A stretch of 64,000 bases of DNA from Leptolyngbya iicbica LK (lineage in GTDB: Bacteria > Cyanobacteriota > Cyanobacteriia > Phormidesmidales > Phormidesmidaceae). Below, piece by piece: positions 26,282 through 36,583 of the stretch. The stretch is from NCBI RefSeq assembly GCF_004212215.1, contig NZ_QVFV01000001.1, forward strand, positions 1,584,134-1,648,133, in the 5' to 3' direction. Below the pieces are notes generated by a model. It was not told the origin of the DNA. It saw only the letters and a list, made by a program, of their open reading frames with translations, and ran no database searches. Both the position numbers and the translations under genes were made by a program. How positions within the stretch are numbered: position 1 is the first letter of the stretch; each line of letters begins with the position of its first letter.

Positions 26282-28087
26282 ATGACCGCGTCTCCCATCA
26301 ATCTGTTTCTTGTGGACGAAGATCCCGTCTTTCGGCTGGGGTTGAAGATTTGGCTAGAGCAGCGGGCTGATTTTACCGTCGTGGGAGAAGCGTCGGACAG
26401 AAGTGCGACGCTGACGACCTTAAGTGAATTGCAGGCCGCTGCTACGAGCAGTGCCACTGACGCCGGTATCAGTACCCCCTCTCCCGCAGTCGACTTGGTG
26501 GTGATTGATTTAGGTCTGGGTCAAGACCAACCCGACCAAGTCATGGGTCTGGAGCTGTGCAGCGAAATCAAACAACAGTTTCCAGAACTGGCGGTCTTAA
26601 TTTTGAGTGCGCAAACGGCCCCCGTGCTGCAAGCCGCCGCCCAGCAAATGGGGGCAGACGGCTTTGGCACACGGGATCTACCAGTGCGAGACCTGGCACG
26701 ACTGATCGTACAAACGGCGCGACCCGCTCCGGCGGTGGCTCCTGAGGCGAGCAGCGATATCGTCTTGCCTAAAGTTTTGGAAGGCCCGATCGCTTATCTT
26801 AATCGCACCTCAATTGAACAGATTGACGCTGCCATGACCGACATCGAGCAAGTGGCCCAAGAGCAGTTGTCGTATTGGTATCGGCTGGTGCTGGCGGGCA
26901 AATACCGCGAGCTGCGAGCAGCACGGTGGCTGGTGCAGCGCATGTTGCCCGTGCGGGGGACGAGCGCTAGCCCGACTCAGTCCATGCCGCCCTTAAACGA
27001 AATGGTGCAGACGTCTACTAACGGCTCCCAAACTCCTTTTATCTCCCCAGCGGCCTTGGCAGATGCGGCCAGTCGGGCGATCGCGCGTCAGCGGCCCCTC
27101 GTCCCCGTGGCGGTTGGCGATGTGCGATCGCGGGTTTGCGAGGCCGTCTTTCTCAAACTCCAGTTTCCCCTCGATAATCGTAGCGATGTGCCACTAGAAA
27201 TTGACATTTTGCGGCCCGATAAAACGCGCGAACTGCTGTACACCGTGCTGCGATCGTTTGAGACCCTGTTGGATGATTTGCAGCGGGCCAACATTCTGCC
27301 CGGACAGCTTGAGGATCAATTCCCCACCTTACTGCGCGATCTGTGGAATAACGTCACGGTGGACTTTTTTGGGCGGTATTACACCCCTGCCGCCGACGGC
27401 ATCGAGCAGCCCATGGTGGTCGTGCTACAGCAGGATGAGGCGATCGTCGATACCGCGATTCTGGCTAAAATTCCCGATGTGACGACGCTGCTGGCTCATC
27501 TCCTATTCCAAGCGCCGATCGAAATTGCAGGCGCATCTTACATGGCAACCACCCCCGAAGCTCTGCGCCGCAGCCAATTTTTGCTAGAAAATCTCTTGAT
27601 TCAAGTTGCCTGCGCCGTAATGCAGCCTGTGCTCAACCACTATCCCGATGTGGAAAACTTGAAGCGCAGCCTCTATCAGCGCCGCATCATTTCCACCCGC
27701 GACATTACCCGCTTTCGTAATGAGCTGTCGTGGCGTTACCGCTGGGACGAATTGGTCAATGAGCCCAAAGCCATGTTTGAAAGCGAGTATCGGCTCTTTG
27801 CGATGACCCCCAATGGGCTGCAAACCCATACGATTTACGCCCCCCGCCAAACAGAGTTGGAATCCCTCTCGGGTTTGAAATATGCGCTGACCTTTGCGCT
27901 GGAGGCGAGGGATGCGATCGCCCCCCGCGTCAGAGCCGCCATTTCCCTAGCTGGCAGCACCGTGGTCTTTGTGCTTACCGAAGTCATTGGGCGCGGTATT
28001 GGCCTCATCGGGCGCGGCATCGTCAAAGGCGTCGGCAACACCTGGCAAGACATTCGCCTACGGCAGCGACAGCAGGATGAACCCTAA
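26282..28087 (+). CDS. DUF3685 protein with N-terminal receiver-like domain
   Basis: 601 residues. Residues 4-135 resemble a response-regulator receiver: acidic cluster Asp12-Glu13, phosphoacceptor-like Asp76 in LVVIDLGLG, and LAVLILSAQ. The conserved late Lys is not obvious, so phosphorylation is uncertain. The rest (about 160-590) is the cyanobacterial DUF3685 region, helical with conserved Trp/Arg-rich segments and a C-terminal hydrophobic stretch (STVVFVLTEVIGRGIGLIGR) that may touch the membrane. No DNA-binding output domain. In an operon with the helical membrane protein, and likely its partner. Confidence 0.8.
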   Translation: MTASPINLFLVDEDPVFRLGLKIWLEQRADFTVVGEASDRSATLTTLSELQAAATSSATDAGISTPSPAVDLVVIDLGLGQDQPDQVMGLELCSEIKQQFPELAVLILSAQTAPVLQAAAQQMGADGFGTRDLPVRDLARLIVQTARPAPAVAPEASSDIVLPKVLEGPIAYLNRTSIEQIDAAMTDIEQVAQEQLSYWYRLVLAGKYRELRAARWLVQRMLPVRGTSASPTQSMPPLNEMVQTSTNGSQTPFISPAALADAASRAIARQRPLVPVAVGDVRSRVCEAVFLKLQFPLDNRSDVPLEIDILRPDKTRELLYTVLRSFETLLDDLQRANILPGQLEDQFPTLLRDLWNNVTVDFFGRYYTPAADGIEQPMVVVLQQDEAIVDTAILAKIPDVTTLLAHLLFQAPIEIAGASYMATTPEALRRSQFLLENLLIQVACAVMQPVLNHYPDVENLKRSLYQRRIISTRDITRFRNELSWRYRWDELVNEPKAMFESEYRLFAMTPNGLQTHTIYAPRQTELESLSGLKYALTFALEARDAIAPRVRAAISLAGSTVVFVLTEVIGRGIGLIGRGIVKGVGNTWQDIRLRQRQQDEP

Positions 28088-28183
28088 GCAATGGTGGCAG
28101 GGTGAAAAGATGATCGGGTAGATGCACCCTAGAGTTGCCTGTTGCATTGCTGCTGGATAAGTGACGTGATCAAGCCGTCACTC

Positions 28184-28250
28184 AGGGGACGGGTCCCCTC
28201 TGTTGGTGCTAACGGTACTGAGAAAACGATGCAAGGGACTCGTCCCCTTG
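28184..28250. repeat. Paired GGGGAC palindromes (BIME-like), locus 1
   Basis: AGGGGAC-GG-GTCCCCT (28184-28199) and AAGGGAC-TC-GTCCCCTT (within 28232-28250) are two short palindromes with the same core, about 33 bases apart. Another pair with the same core and overall length lies at 39373-39438. Non-coding. Confidence 0.7.
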
Positions 28251-28296
28251 GGATCGTTGGAGAAACATAGAGGCGTGATGGATGGACAGCATGAAA

Positions 28297-28330
28297 AAAC
28301 CGCCGCTCTCTTCAACGAGAGCAGCGGTTT
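28297..28330 (-). terminator. Intrinsic terminator of groES-groEL
   Basis: A 14-base stem (AAACCGCCGCTCTC with one mismatch) around a short loop. Read on the minus strand it is followed by six T residues. It lies about 40 bases past the groEL stop. Confidence 0.88.
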
Positions 28331-28369
28331 AGGCAAGGTTAATTAACCTGCTGAGGCAAAATCATCGAC

Positions 28370-30183
<1,814 letters not shown>

Positions 30184-30495
30184 CTAACCCAAAGATGCCA
30201 GGATGTCCTTTTCCGAAAGCAAAACGTACTCGTCGCCACCTAACTTGATGTCAGTGCCTGCGTACTTGGAATAAAGCACCTTGTCACCGGGCTTTACTTC
30301 AGGGGCCTGACGGCTACCGTCTTCGTTACGCTTGCCAGGGCCAACAGCGGTGATTTCACCGACTTGAGGCTTTTCTTTAGCCGTGTCGGGCAAAAGGATG
30401 CCGCCGGCGGTAGTCTCTTCAGAAGCGCTGACCTTAACCAAAACGCGATCGCCCAGGGGAGTCACGCTGGACGCACTCAAAGTAATAGCTGCCAT
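30184..30495 (-). CDS. groS: Co-chaperonin GroES
   Basis: Heptameric lid of the GroEL chamber. 103 residues from ATG 30495, with a GGAG site eight bases upstream; the open frame continues to 30693, but that extension runs through the CIRCE operator. The family motifs [12 protein letters not shown], the mobile loop [17 protein letters not shown], and the [21 protein letters not shown] core are present. First gene of the operon, under a CIRCE element 83 bases upstream of the start. Confidence 0.97.
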   Translation of the reverse strand: MAAITLSASSVTPLGDRVLVKVSASEETTAGGILLPDTAKEKPQVGEITAVGPGKRNEDGSRQAPEVKPGDKVLYSKYAGTDIKLGGDEYVLLSEKDILASLG

Positions 30496-30577
30496 TACAA
30501 ATTCTCCAGAATCGCTAACACTGAGGTGAATTTGTGCTTGCCTAGAACAAAGACTGACTGAATCGGGTCTTTGCGGA

Positions 30578-30604
30578 TTAGCACTCTCACGCTCCGAGTG
30601 CCAA
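30578..30604. promoter_or_regulatory. CIRCE operator for HrcA
   Basis: TTAGCACTC-N9-GAGTGCCAA, matching the CIRCE consensus (TTAGCACTC-N9-GAGTGCTAA) at 17 of 18 arm positions. It lies in the 5' region of groES on the minus strand and should bind the heat-shock repressor HrcA. The divergent exoprotein gene starts 111 bases away on the other side. Confidence 0.93.
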
Positions 30605-30714
30605 TTTAGAGCTTTGCGGGGGCCATCTACAACTGCGCAGTGAGTGCGGGTTCCCGAACTGAGCTCGCTCAGGGTGTAGGCAATGGGTATCAATGTCCTC
30701 TCTTTTGGTGAGCC

Positions 30715-33399
30715 ATGATGAAATTTTGGCGATGGTTAGCGGTGCTTGCCTGTAGCTCCCAGAGTGGCCTGCTGACCTGGCAGGCGGCCCAGGCCAGCCC
30801 AGTGGTCCCCCAGGCAGGCACCCCCACCCAAGTGCAACAAACCGGGTCAGAGTTCACCATTATGGGCGGTGTCCGCTCAGCCGATGGGCAAGCCCTGTTC
30901 CATGCGTTTGAGCAGTTGGGCTTATCGCAGGGGCAAATTGCGACCTTTCTCGCGCAGCCCGAGGTGCATTCTATTTTGGGAAGTGTCGTCAGCGGCAACC
31001 CCTCATACATTGATGGGCTATTGCGTGTGTCGGGTGGGGGAGCTGATTTATATCTCATCAATCCCGCTGGCATTTTGTTTGGCCCTCATGCCCAGCTCGA
31101 TCTCAACGGGTCGTTTGCGGCCACAACGGCCAGTGGTGTGCTGTTCGATGGCGCGTTATTTAATGTATTGGGCAGTGATGACTTTAGTCAGATCACTGGT
31201 ATGCCCACGGGGTTTGTGTTTGCGGTGGATGACGCCGGGGCGATCGCCAATGCCGCTGACTTGGCCGTCAACCCTGGGGAAGCGATCGCCCTCATTGGGG
31301 GACAAGTCATTTCCACCGGGTCGCTGACGGCACCAGGAGGGGAAATCACGATCACCGCGATCCCCGAGACCGGGGTCGTGCGCATCAGCCATCCAGACAT
31401 GGTGCTAAATCTGGAGATTATGCCGCTGCCGCCGGACGCGATCGCTGAGAGTGGTGCCATGACGCCCCTAACCTTAGCGGCCCTGCTCACGGGCGCCCCT
31501 GCTGACCTGGCCACGGGCTTGACCGTGCAGCCCGACGGCACCGTCGCGTTAACCAACGATGGCACTGTCGTGACGCCAACGGCGGGGAATGCGATCGCCA
31601 GCGGCACCCTCGATGTTGCTGGCCGTCAGGGGGGCGATGTCGCAGTGGTGGGCGATCGCATCGCCTTGTTGGACGCCACCGTGAATGCCTCCGGTGCAAC
31701 GAACGGCGGCACCGTGCGCATTGGCGGCGACTATCAGGGCCAACCCACCTTGCCCGGTGCCACCCTGACCTATGTCGATGCCGAGAGCCAAATCACCGCT
31801 GATGCTGGCATCAGTGGCGACGGCGGCCAAGTCATTCTCTGGGCCGATGGCACCACGGCGTTTTACGGCGACATCAGCGCCAATGGGGGCCAAAACTCAG
31901 GCAATGGCGGCTTTGTCGAAGTTTCGGGCGCGGAGACGCTGATCTATCGCGGGACGGTGAGCGCGATCGCGCCCCACGGCCAAGCCGGGACGCTACTGCT
32001 CGATCCGACGAACATCACGATTCTTGACGGCAATGGCGACGGCGACGATACGCCCGATGTCGATCCCCTCAATCTCAGTCCGCTCAACGTGTTGGCTGCC
32101 GCCGCCACACCCACCATTATTTATGAATCAGAGCTGGAAAACACCGCTGGCAATGTCAATGTCACCCTGCGGGCCACCAACAACATCACCCTCAATGATT
32201 TAGCCGATGATGCCCTAACGTTCAATACCGATCCCGTTACGCCCGGAGCAATCACCTTTGAAGCGGGTAACGAATTTCGATTTGTGGATCCCAATGATGC
32301 GATCGTGGCCCCCCGGCGCAATCTCACCATCAGTGCGGCGACCATCAACGTTGGCACTCTCGATACGTCAGAAACGGGGAGTTTTGGCGGCAACGTCACG
32401 CTGAATGCAACTGGGGCGATCGCGACCCGCACCATCAATACCTTGGGCAATGCGTTGGGCGGCCCGACTGATGGTAGCGGCGATATCACCCTCACCGGCA
32501 GCCAAATCCAAACGGGTCGCATTCAAGCGGGGGGCGGCTTTCTCAACGACAGTCGAGTAGAACTCACCGCCACCAGTGGCGACATTATTGTTGACACCAT
32601 CACAGCGGGCGGCGGCGGTTTAGAAATTGATGCTGCCCGCCGCTTTCAAGCTCGCGACACTTTTGACTCTTTTGTGCGCATTACCCTCAATTCCACCGAC
32701 GATGCGGACTTAATTGACTTTCTCATGCGGGGCAATCCACAACCGCTCATTGATGCCGGACTGGTGGATACCGCCGATCAAGTGTTCATCACTTTTCCCA
32801 CCAGCATTGGGGTGAATCCTGGCGGGGGCCAACCGGGCAACATCGTGATTCGTCATGGGGGCTCAGCCGCGAGAAACTTTAGTGATGGCAATATCACCAT
32901 TACCGGCTCCGGCGCATTCCCCAACCTACAGTTTGTGTCGGGTCCCAATGACGACCACACGATTGACATCAATCCGCTGGTGCCTGTAGCCAACTTCACT
33001 GGCTTCACGACACTGTTTCCGCCGGGCACATTTCCAAATGAGGCCAGCGGCACCATTGGCGCGATTTTACGAGGGCAAGGCGATGCCACCCTGGTCACCT
33101 CCTTCCAAAATCAGCCGTTTGTGCCATTACCCGAAGCATCCGAAGGCCCGGGTGCTAATGAGGGGTTGCCGCGAGCGGGCGGTCTCACGATTGAAAGCGG
33201 CAGCTTTGAAAATGTGGCCAATCTCACACCAGAGGACGATAACGAAGACGAAGATCCGTTAGCTGATGAGACGGATGCGATCGCCACGGATGACCTGGAA
33301 GACGAGGACTGTGTGGCCGCGATCGCCCGCCGCTCTGCCAATACCGTCGAGATCGACTCGACGTGTCCAACCCCAGCCGCTGACGAGGCAACGGATTAG
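30715..33399 (+). CDS. Two-partner-secretion exoprotein (filamentous haemagglutinin N-terminal domain)
   Basis: 894 residues. A signal peptide (about 1-27, ending AAQAS) precedes a TPS secretion domain with the hallmark [20 protein letters not shown]. The rest is Gly/Asn/Thr-rich beta-helix repeats ([39 protein letters not shown]), ending in an acidic segment with two cysteines. TpsA proteins are exported through the outer membrane by a TpsB pore and act in adhesion or as toxins. No TpsB gene is in this window and there is no recognisable C-terminal toxin domain. Cyanobacteria often have many TpsA genes per pore. Confidence 0.88.
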   Translation: MMKFWRWLAVLACSSQSGLLTWQAAQASPVVPQAGTPTQVQQTGSEFTIMGGVRSADGQALFHAFEQLGLSQGQIATFLAQPEVHSILGSVVSGNPSYIDGLLRVSGGGADLYLINPAGILFGPHAQLDLNGSFAATTASGVLFDGALFNVLGSDDFSQITGMPTGFVFAVDDAGAIANAADLAVNPGEAIALIGGQVISTGSLTAPGGEITITAIPETGVVRISHPDMVLNLEIMPLPPDAIAESGAMTPLTLAALLTGAPADLATGLTVQPDGTVALTNDGTVVTPTAGNAIASGTLDVAGRQGGDVAVVGDRIALLDATVNASGATNGGTVRIGGDYQGQPTLPGATLTYVDAESQITADAGISGDGGQVILWADGTTAFYGDISANGGQNSGNGGFVEVSGAETLIYRGTVSAIAPHGQAGTLLLDPTNITILDGNGDGDDTPDVDPLNLSPLNVLAAAATPTIIYESELENTAGNVNVTLRATNNITLNDLADDALTFNTDPVTPGAITFEAGNEFRFVDPNDAIVAPRRNLTISAATINVGTLDTSETGSFGGNVTLNATGAIATRTINTLGNALGGPTDGSGDITLTGSQIQTGRIQAGGGFLNDSRVELTATSGDIIVDTITAGGGGLEIDAARRFQARDTFDSFVRITLNSTDDADLIDFLMRGNPQPLIDAGLVDTADQVFITFPTSIGVNPGGGQPGNIVIRHGGSAARNFSDGNITITGSGAFPNLQFVSGPNDDHTIDINPLVPVANFTGFTTLFPPGTFPNEASGTIGAILRGQGDATLVTSFQNQPFVPLPEASEGPGANEGLPRAGGLTIESGSFENVANLTPEDDNEDEDPLADETDAIATDDLEDEDCVAAIARRSANTVEIDSTCPTPAADEATD

Positions 33400-33731
33400 G
33401 CCAAAGCAGCGTCGCCCTACAGTCAACGCAAATCTAAAAAGCGGCCCAAATCTCTATCTGAGGATGGAAGCAATTTCCCACCTGGGAGAGAAGCCGTATC
33501 CATCAGGAGTTTGAGACAGTAATGGAGTCGTGCCAAATGGCAGAATAGAGCAATGCTCACGGCCCCTCTGTGACCTCGCAAGCATCGCCTTGGTGGTGCC
33601 TTGGTACCCGTCCCAGTTGAGATGATCATCTGTTTTTCGCCGATGGCGGCTAGCGGCAGTCAATGACGACTTTCAGTATCGCGGGCAAACGGGATGTTCT
33701 TCCGACTCAGTTCACTAATCAATCATTTCTG
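33400..33731. other. Intergenic region
   Basis: About 330 bases without a clear gene. The last 69 are open in frame with the regulator that follows (ATG at 33663) and could be its extended N-terminus; they read more like leader. No other feature seen. Confidence 0.5.
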
Positions 33732-34433
33732 ATGAACGATATTCGCATCATTATTATCGAAGACCACGACCTCACTCGAATGGGCCTGAAGGCAGCGCTC
33801 AAGCAGCATTCAGGAATTACGGTCATCGGCGAAGCTGCCACAGGGCAAGAAGGCTTGCGGTTGCTCAATCAATTACAACCGGATGTTGCCATTGTGGACA
33901 TCGGGCTGCCCGATTTAGACGGGGTTGAAGTCACTCGCAAATTTAAGGACGCCGAAGATCCCAGTCAGTCAGCAGCGACCAAAGTGCTAATGCTGACGAT
34001 GCATGACACCGAAGAATCGGTCATGGCGGCGTTTGCAGCAGGGGCCGACTCTTACAGCGTTAAAGATGTTGATATCAAGCAGTTGGTAGAAGCCATCCGG
34101 CTCACCCACGAGGGCCAGGTGTGGATCGATCCGGCGATCGCTCGCATTGTGCTCAGTCAAGCCAAGCGGATGGCACCCATTGCCGCCACGGGGGACATTA
34201 CGCAGGCTGGCGACGACTACACTCAAGTCCTCGAAAGCGCCCCCCTAACAGAGCGCGAGTTGGAAGTGTTGGAACTCATTGTGGCGGGTTACAGCAACGC
34301 CAAAATTGCCGAAGAGCTGTATATCACCGTCGGTACGGTCAAGACCCACGTCTGCAACATTCTCAATAAGCTCAGCGCCAGCGATCGCACTCAGGCCGCC
34401 GTCCGCGCTCTACGCACTGGGCTGGTTCGGTAG
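33732..34433 (+). CDS. NarL/FixJ-family response regulator
   Basis: 233 residues from ATG 33732, where the receiver domain begins (MNDIRIIIIEDHDLTRMGLK). The ATG at 33663 would add 23 residues without family character. The receiver has acidic residues near 10-12, phosphoacceptor Asp56 in AIVDIGLPDLDG, the Thr of LMLTMHD and the Lys of SYSVKDVD. The LuxR-type helix-turn-helix at about 165-230 reads LTERELEVLELIVAGYSNAKI. It should activate or repress transcription after phosphorylation. No kinase gene is adjacent, so its partner is unknown. Confidence 0.9.
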   Translation: MNDIRIIIIEDHDLTRMGLKAALKQHSGITVIGEAATGQEGLRLLNQLQPDVAIVDIGLPDLDGVEVTRKFKDAEDPSQSAATKVLMLTMHDTEESVMAAFAAGADSYSVKDVDIKQLVEAIRLTHEGQVWIDPAIARIVLSQAKRMAPIAATGDITQAGDDYTQVLESAPLTERELEVLELIVAGYSNAKIAEELYITVGTVKTHVCNILNKLSASDRTQAAVRALRTGLVR

Positions 34434-34549
34434 CCAGACACCAGGGTCGCTGTGCTTCTATCGTCCGAATGAGGCCAGTTCACCCCATCAGGGGATGTAA
34501 GTTCGCCGCAAAATTGGTTCGATAGAAGTGTCGAAACGAAAGGAGGTCT

Positions 34550-35089
34550 ATGCGACCCATCAACATAGGACTGACTGAAGAACAGCGATGCAGCGTTATC
34601 GAGTTGCTGAACCGCAATCTGGCAGATGTGTATCTGTTGTTGGTCAAAACTCGTAAGTATCACTGGGATGTCGTTGGTCCGCAGTTCCGTACGTTGCATG
34701 AGTTGTGGCAAGAGCAGTACGAAGCGTTGTCTCTCCATGCCGACGATATTGCTGAGCGCATCCGAGCGTTAGGTGGATATCCCCTCGGAACGGTTGAAGG
34801 ATTTTTACGGTATGCCTCGATCAAAGAGCATCCTAATGATTTGCCTAACGCCAATGAAATGGTGACTCGGCTCTACACAGATTACGAGCACATCGTGCGC
34901 AACTTGCGTGATTACATTGCCCAGTGCTCTGAGCGCTACAACGATGAAGGCACCGCAGACTTTTTGACTGGCCTGATGGAAAGTTATGAAGAAACTGCTT
35001 GGATGCTTCGCTCCTTCGTCGAAGGTGAAGCATTGCAAGGCAGCACTTCATCATCTGACAGTGTCAATAACATGCCAGCCGGAGTCTAG
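34550..35089 (+). CDS. Dps-family ferritin-like protein
   Basis: 179 residues, with a strong AAAGGAGGT ribosome site before the ATG. The Dps signature TRKYHWDVVGPQFRTLHELW is followed by YEALSLHADDIAERIRALGG, supplying the His, Asp and Glu residues of the inter-subunit ferroxidase site. Dps proteins form 12-subunit shells that oxidise Fe(II) with peroxide and store iron, protecting DNA during oxidative or nutrient stress. The C-terminal ~20 residues are Ser-rich and disordered-looking. A good terminator follows, so it is likely monocistronic. Confidence 0.9.
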   Translation: MRPINIGLTEEQRCSVIELLNRNLADVYLLLVKTRKYHWDVVGPQFRTLHELWQEQYEALSLHADDIAERIRALGGYPLGTVEGFLRYASIKEHPNDLPNANEMVTRLYTDYEHIVRNLRDYIAQCSERYNDEGTADFLTGLMESYEETAWMLRSFVEGEALQGSTSSSDSVNNMPAGV

Positions 35090-35147
35090 CTCTGACGGTA
35101 AGGCGCAAAGCATACCTGCTAGCGATCGCTGAGCTAGCGCAATAAAA

Positions 35148-35183
35148 GAGGGGAGTGGTCATGGGCCACTCCCCTTTTTTTCG
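35148..35183 (+). terminator. Intrinsic terminator after the Dps gene
   Basis: GGGGAGTGG and CCACTCCCC form a 9-bp GC-rich stem followed by seven T residues, about 60 bases past the stop codon. Confidence 0.92.
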
Positions 35184-35338
35184 TAAAGCGATATTGCTGC
35201 CTAACTGACTTCTTCTCTCTACTTGGCTAGAAACCCTCTATTCACGCTCACAGCCCCTTCAGCGGCGGATTTTTGAACCGCAGGGAGGTTGATCGTTTCC
35301 TCTCCCAATAAAACAGGCAGTTACGGCGCGATCGCGGT

Positions 35339-35992
35339 TCAGGCTCGCTGCAATACGCCGAGGGACTCCAGCAGTTGCGGATTGTCTTCGAGGGCGACTT
35401 TGGCGATCGCGAGATAATCGCTCAGCCAGTCTTGCAGGGCGTCTAAGGCCTGATCGCGGGTTTGGGTGGCGGCTTGGGCTTCGCCTTTTTCTTTTTCTTG
35501 GGTGAGGTTGCTAGCTTCGACGGCTTTGACTTCGGCGAGTCCGGCCTGGAGCTTGTCAGGGGTGATGCCAAAGTTGCCTAAGCCTGCGAGCACGGCGGGA
35601 TTGGCCAGGGCGTTGATGTAAAACTGGTTGACCTGGGCTAGCCACCCGGCCAGGTTACGTTTGCGCTCGCCGTTGAGGTCGAGTTGGGTGGCAATGCCCG
35701 CATCGCGCTTAAAGGCGACGCGGGCGATTTTGACGCAGCGGATGTAGGTGGCGTGGGCGATGGCGCGGTTGGCCTCTAGCTCAGCGGTGGCGGATTTTTG
35801 CTCGCCCGCTTCGAGCTGTTGGGTGGTTTGGGCGGTGAGGGCGGTGGTGTAGAGGGCTTTGCCCTGTTGGAGGTGATCGGCGGTGTAGCCAAAGAGGCTG
35901 AGGGCGTCGAGAATTTCGGGGTTGGTGAGGGCGTTGTCAATGGCGACCTGGGCGTCGTGCAGCAGACCGTCGATGCTGTAGCTGTGATTCAT
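35339..35992 (-). CDS. Conserved helical protein of unknown function
   Basis: 217 residues, all-helical and without a membrane segment or signal peptide. It looks like an internal duplication: each half has a phrase of the form ALTNPEILDALSLFGYT or ALANPAVLAGLGNFGIT, followed by a helix ending in TxxQxxEAGEQKSATxEL or TQEKEKGEAQAATQ and an ARVAFK/AKVALE segment. I recall similar two-lobed hypotheticals in cyanobacteria and Bacteroidetes, but no function. Divergent from the LRR-ROCO-TIR gene, with the minisatellite between them. Confidence 0.75.
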   Translation of the reverse strand: MNHSYSIDGLLHDAQVAIDNALTNPEILDALSLFGYTADHLQQGKALYTTALTAQTTQQLEAGEQKSATAELEANRAIAHATYIRCVKIARVAFKRDAGIATQLDLNGERKRNLAGWLAQVNQFYINALANPAVLAGLGNFGITPDKLQAGLAEVKAVEASNLTQEKEKGEAQAATQTRDQALDALQDWLSDYLAIAKVALEDNPQLLESLGVLQRA

Positions 35993-36583
35993 GGGATGCT
36001 CCCTGGAAATTTTACGGATCCAGAGTGCCCGCTGTAGTCAACAATGCCTCAGGCTCAGGGAGATGCGATAGAAATATATACGGAAGCGGCGGATGGGCAG
36101 CGCCGACGAAGGATGATTGACGACATCCGCCACGTACGTGCCGCTCAACCGTTCCTGCTCGACTCTGGATTCTTCCTGCCCAATTCTAAACCGTTCCCGC
36201 CTGCTGCTGAACGATGCCACCTGCGCTAAGCAATTCCCGCCCGACTCTGGATTCTTCCCGCCCACCGTCGAACGATTCCCGCCCGACTCCCAAAGATTCC
36301 CGCTTGCCGCTGGAAAGCTTCCGCCTGACCCCGAATACTTCCCACCCGACCCTGAATGATTCCCGCGTGCTGCTGAATACTTCCCGTGTGCCGATGAATG
36401 ATTCCCGTTTGCTGCTGAACGATTCCCGCCTGCTATCTACGGTACGGGCGAGGCATTTCGGCAGTCACCGATAGGATTGAGGAACCCCGTTGTTCACAAA
36501 ATGCCTCGCCCCTGCACTTACCTCACTACCTCCACCCACCCTGCTACCCTCATACCCTCACACCCACCCACTCCCCCCTGCCC
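35993..36583. other. Divergent intergenic region holding the minisatellite
   Basis: About 590 bases between the helical protein and the LRR-ROCO-TIR gene. The left 150 bases show nothing. The 21-base repeat array fills the middle. The right 100 bases are C-rich low-complexity sequence (CCCTCATACCCTCACACCC type) leading to the ATG. No promoter consensus found. Confidence 0.6.
36146..36437 (+). repeat. Minisatellite of fourteen 21-base units
   Basis: Degenerate tandem array with consensus near GAACGATTCCCGCCTGCTGCT. Unit starts fall at 36146, 36167, 36188, 36209, 36228, then every 21 bases to 36417. The fourth unit is two bases short. The last ten units can be read as a heptapeptide series (NDSRLLL type) in a weak frame from 36214, but the 2-base slip breaks that frame upstream, so coding is unlikely. 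It ends about 150 bases before the LRR-ROCO-TIR gene. Confidence 0.88.

Noticed and set aside
36146-36437. CRISPR array
   Set aside because: Units are contiguous 21-mers without spacers, and there are no cas genes nearby.
36117-36474. Heptapeptide-repeat proteins in the minisatellite
   Set aside because: Two overlapping frames are open only because the unit is 21 bases long. A 2-base slip breaks the series, starts are weak and nothing continues beyond the array.
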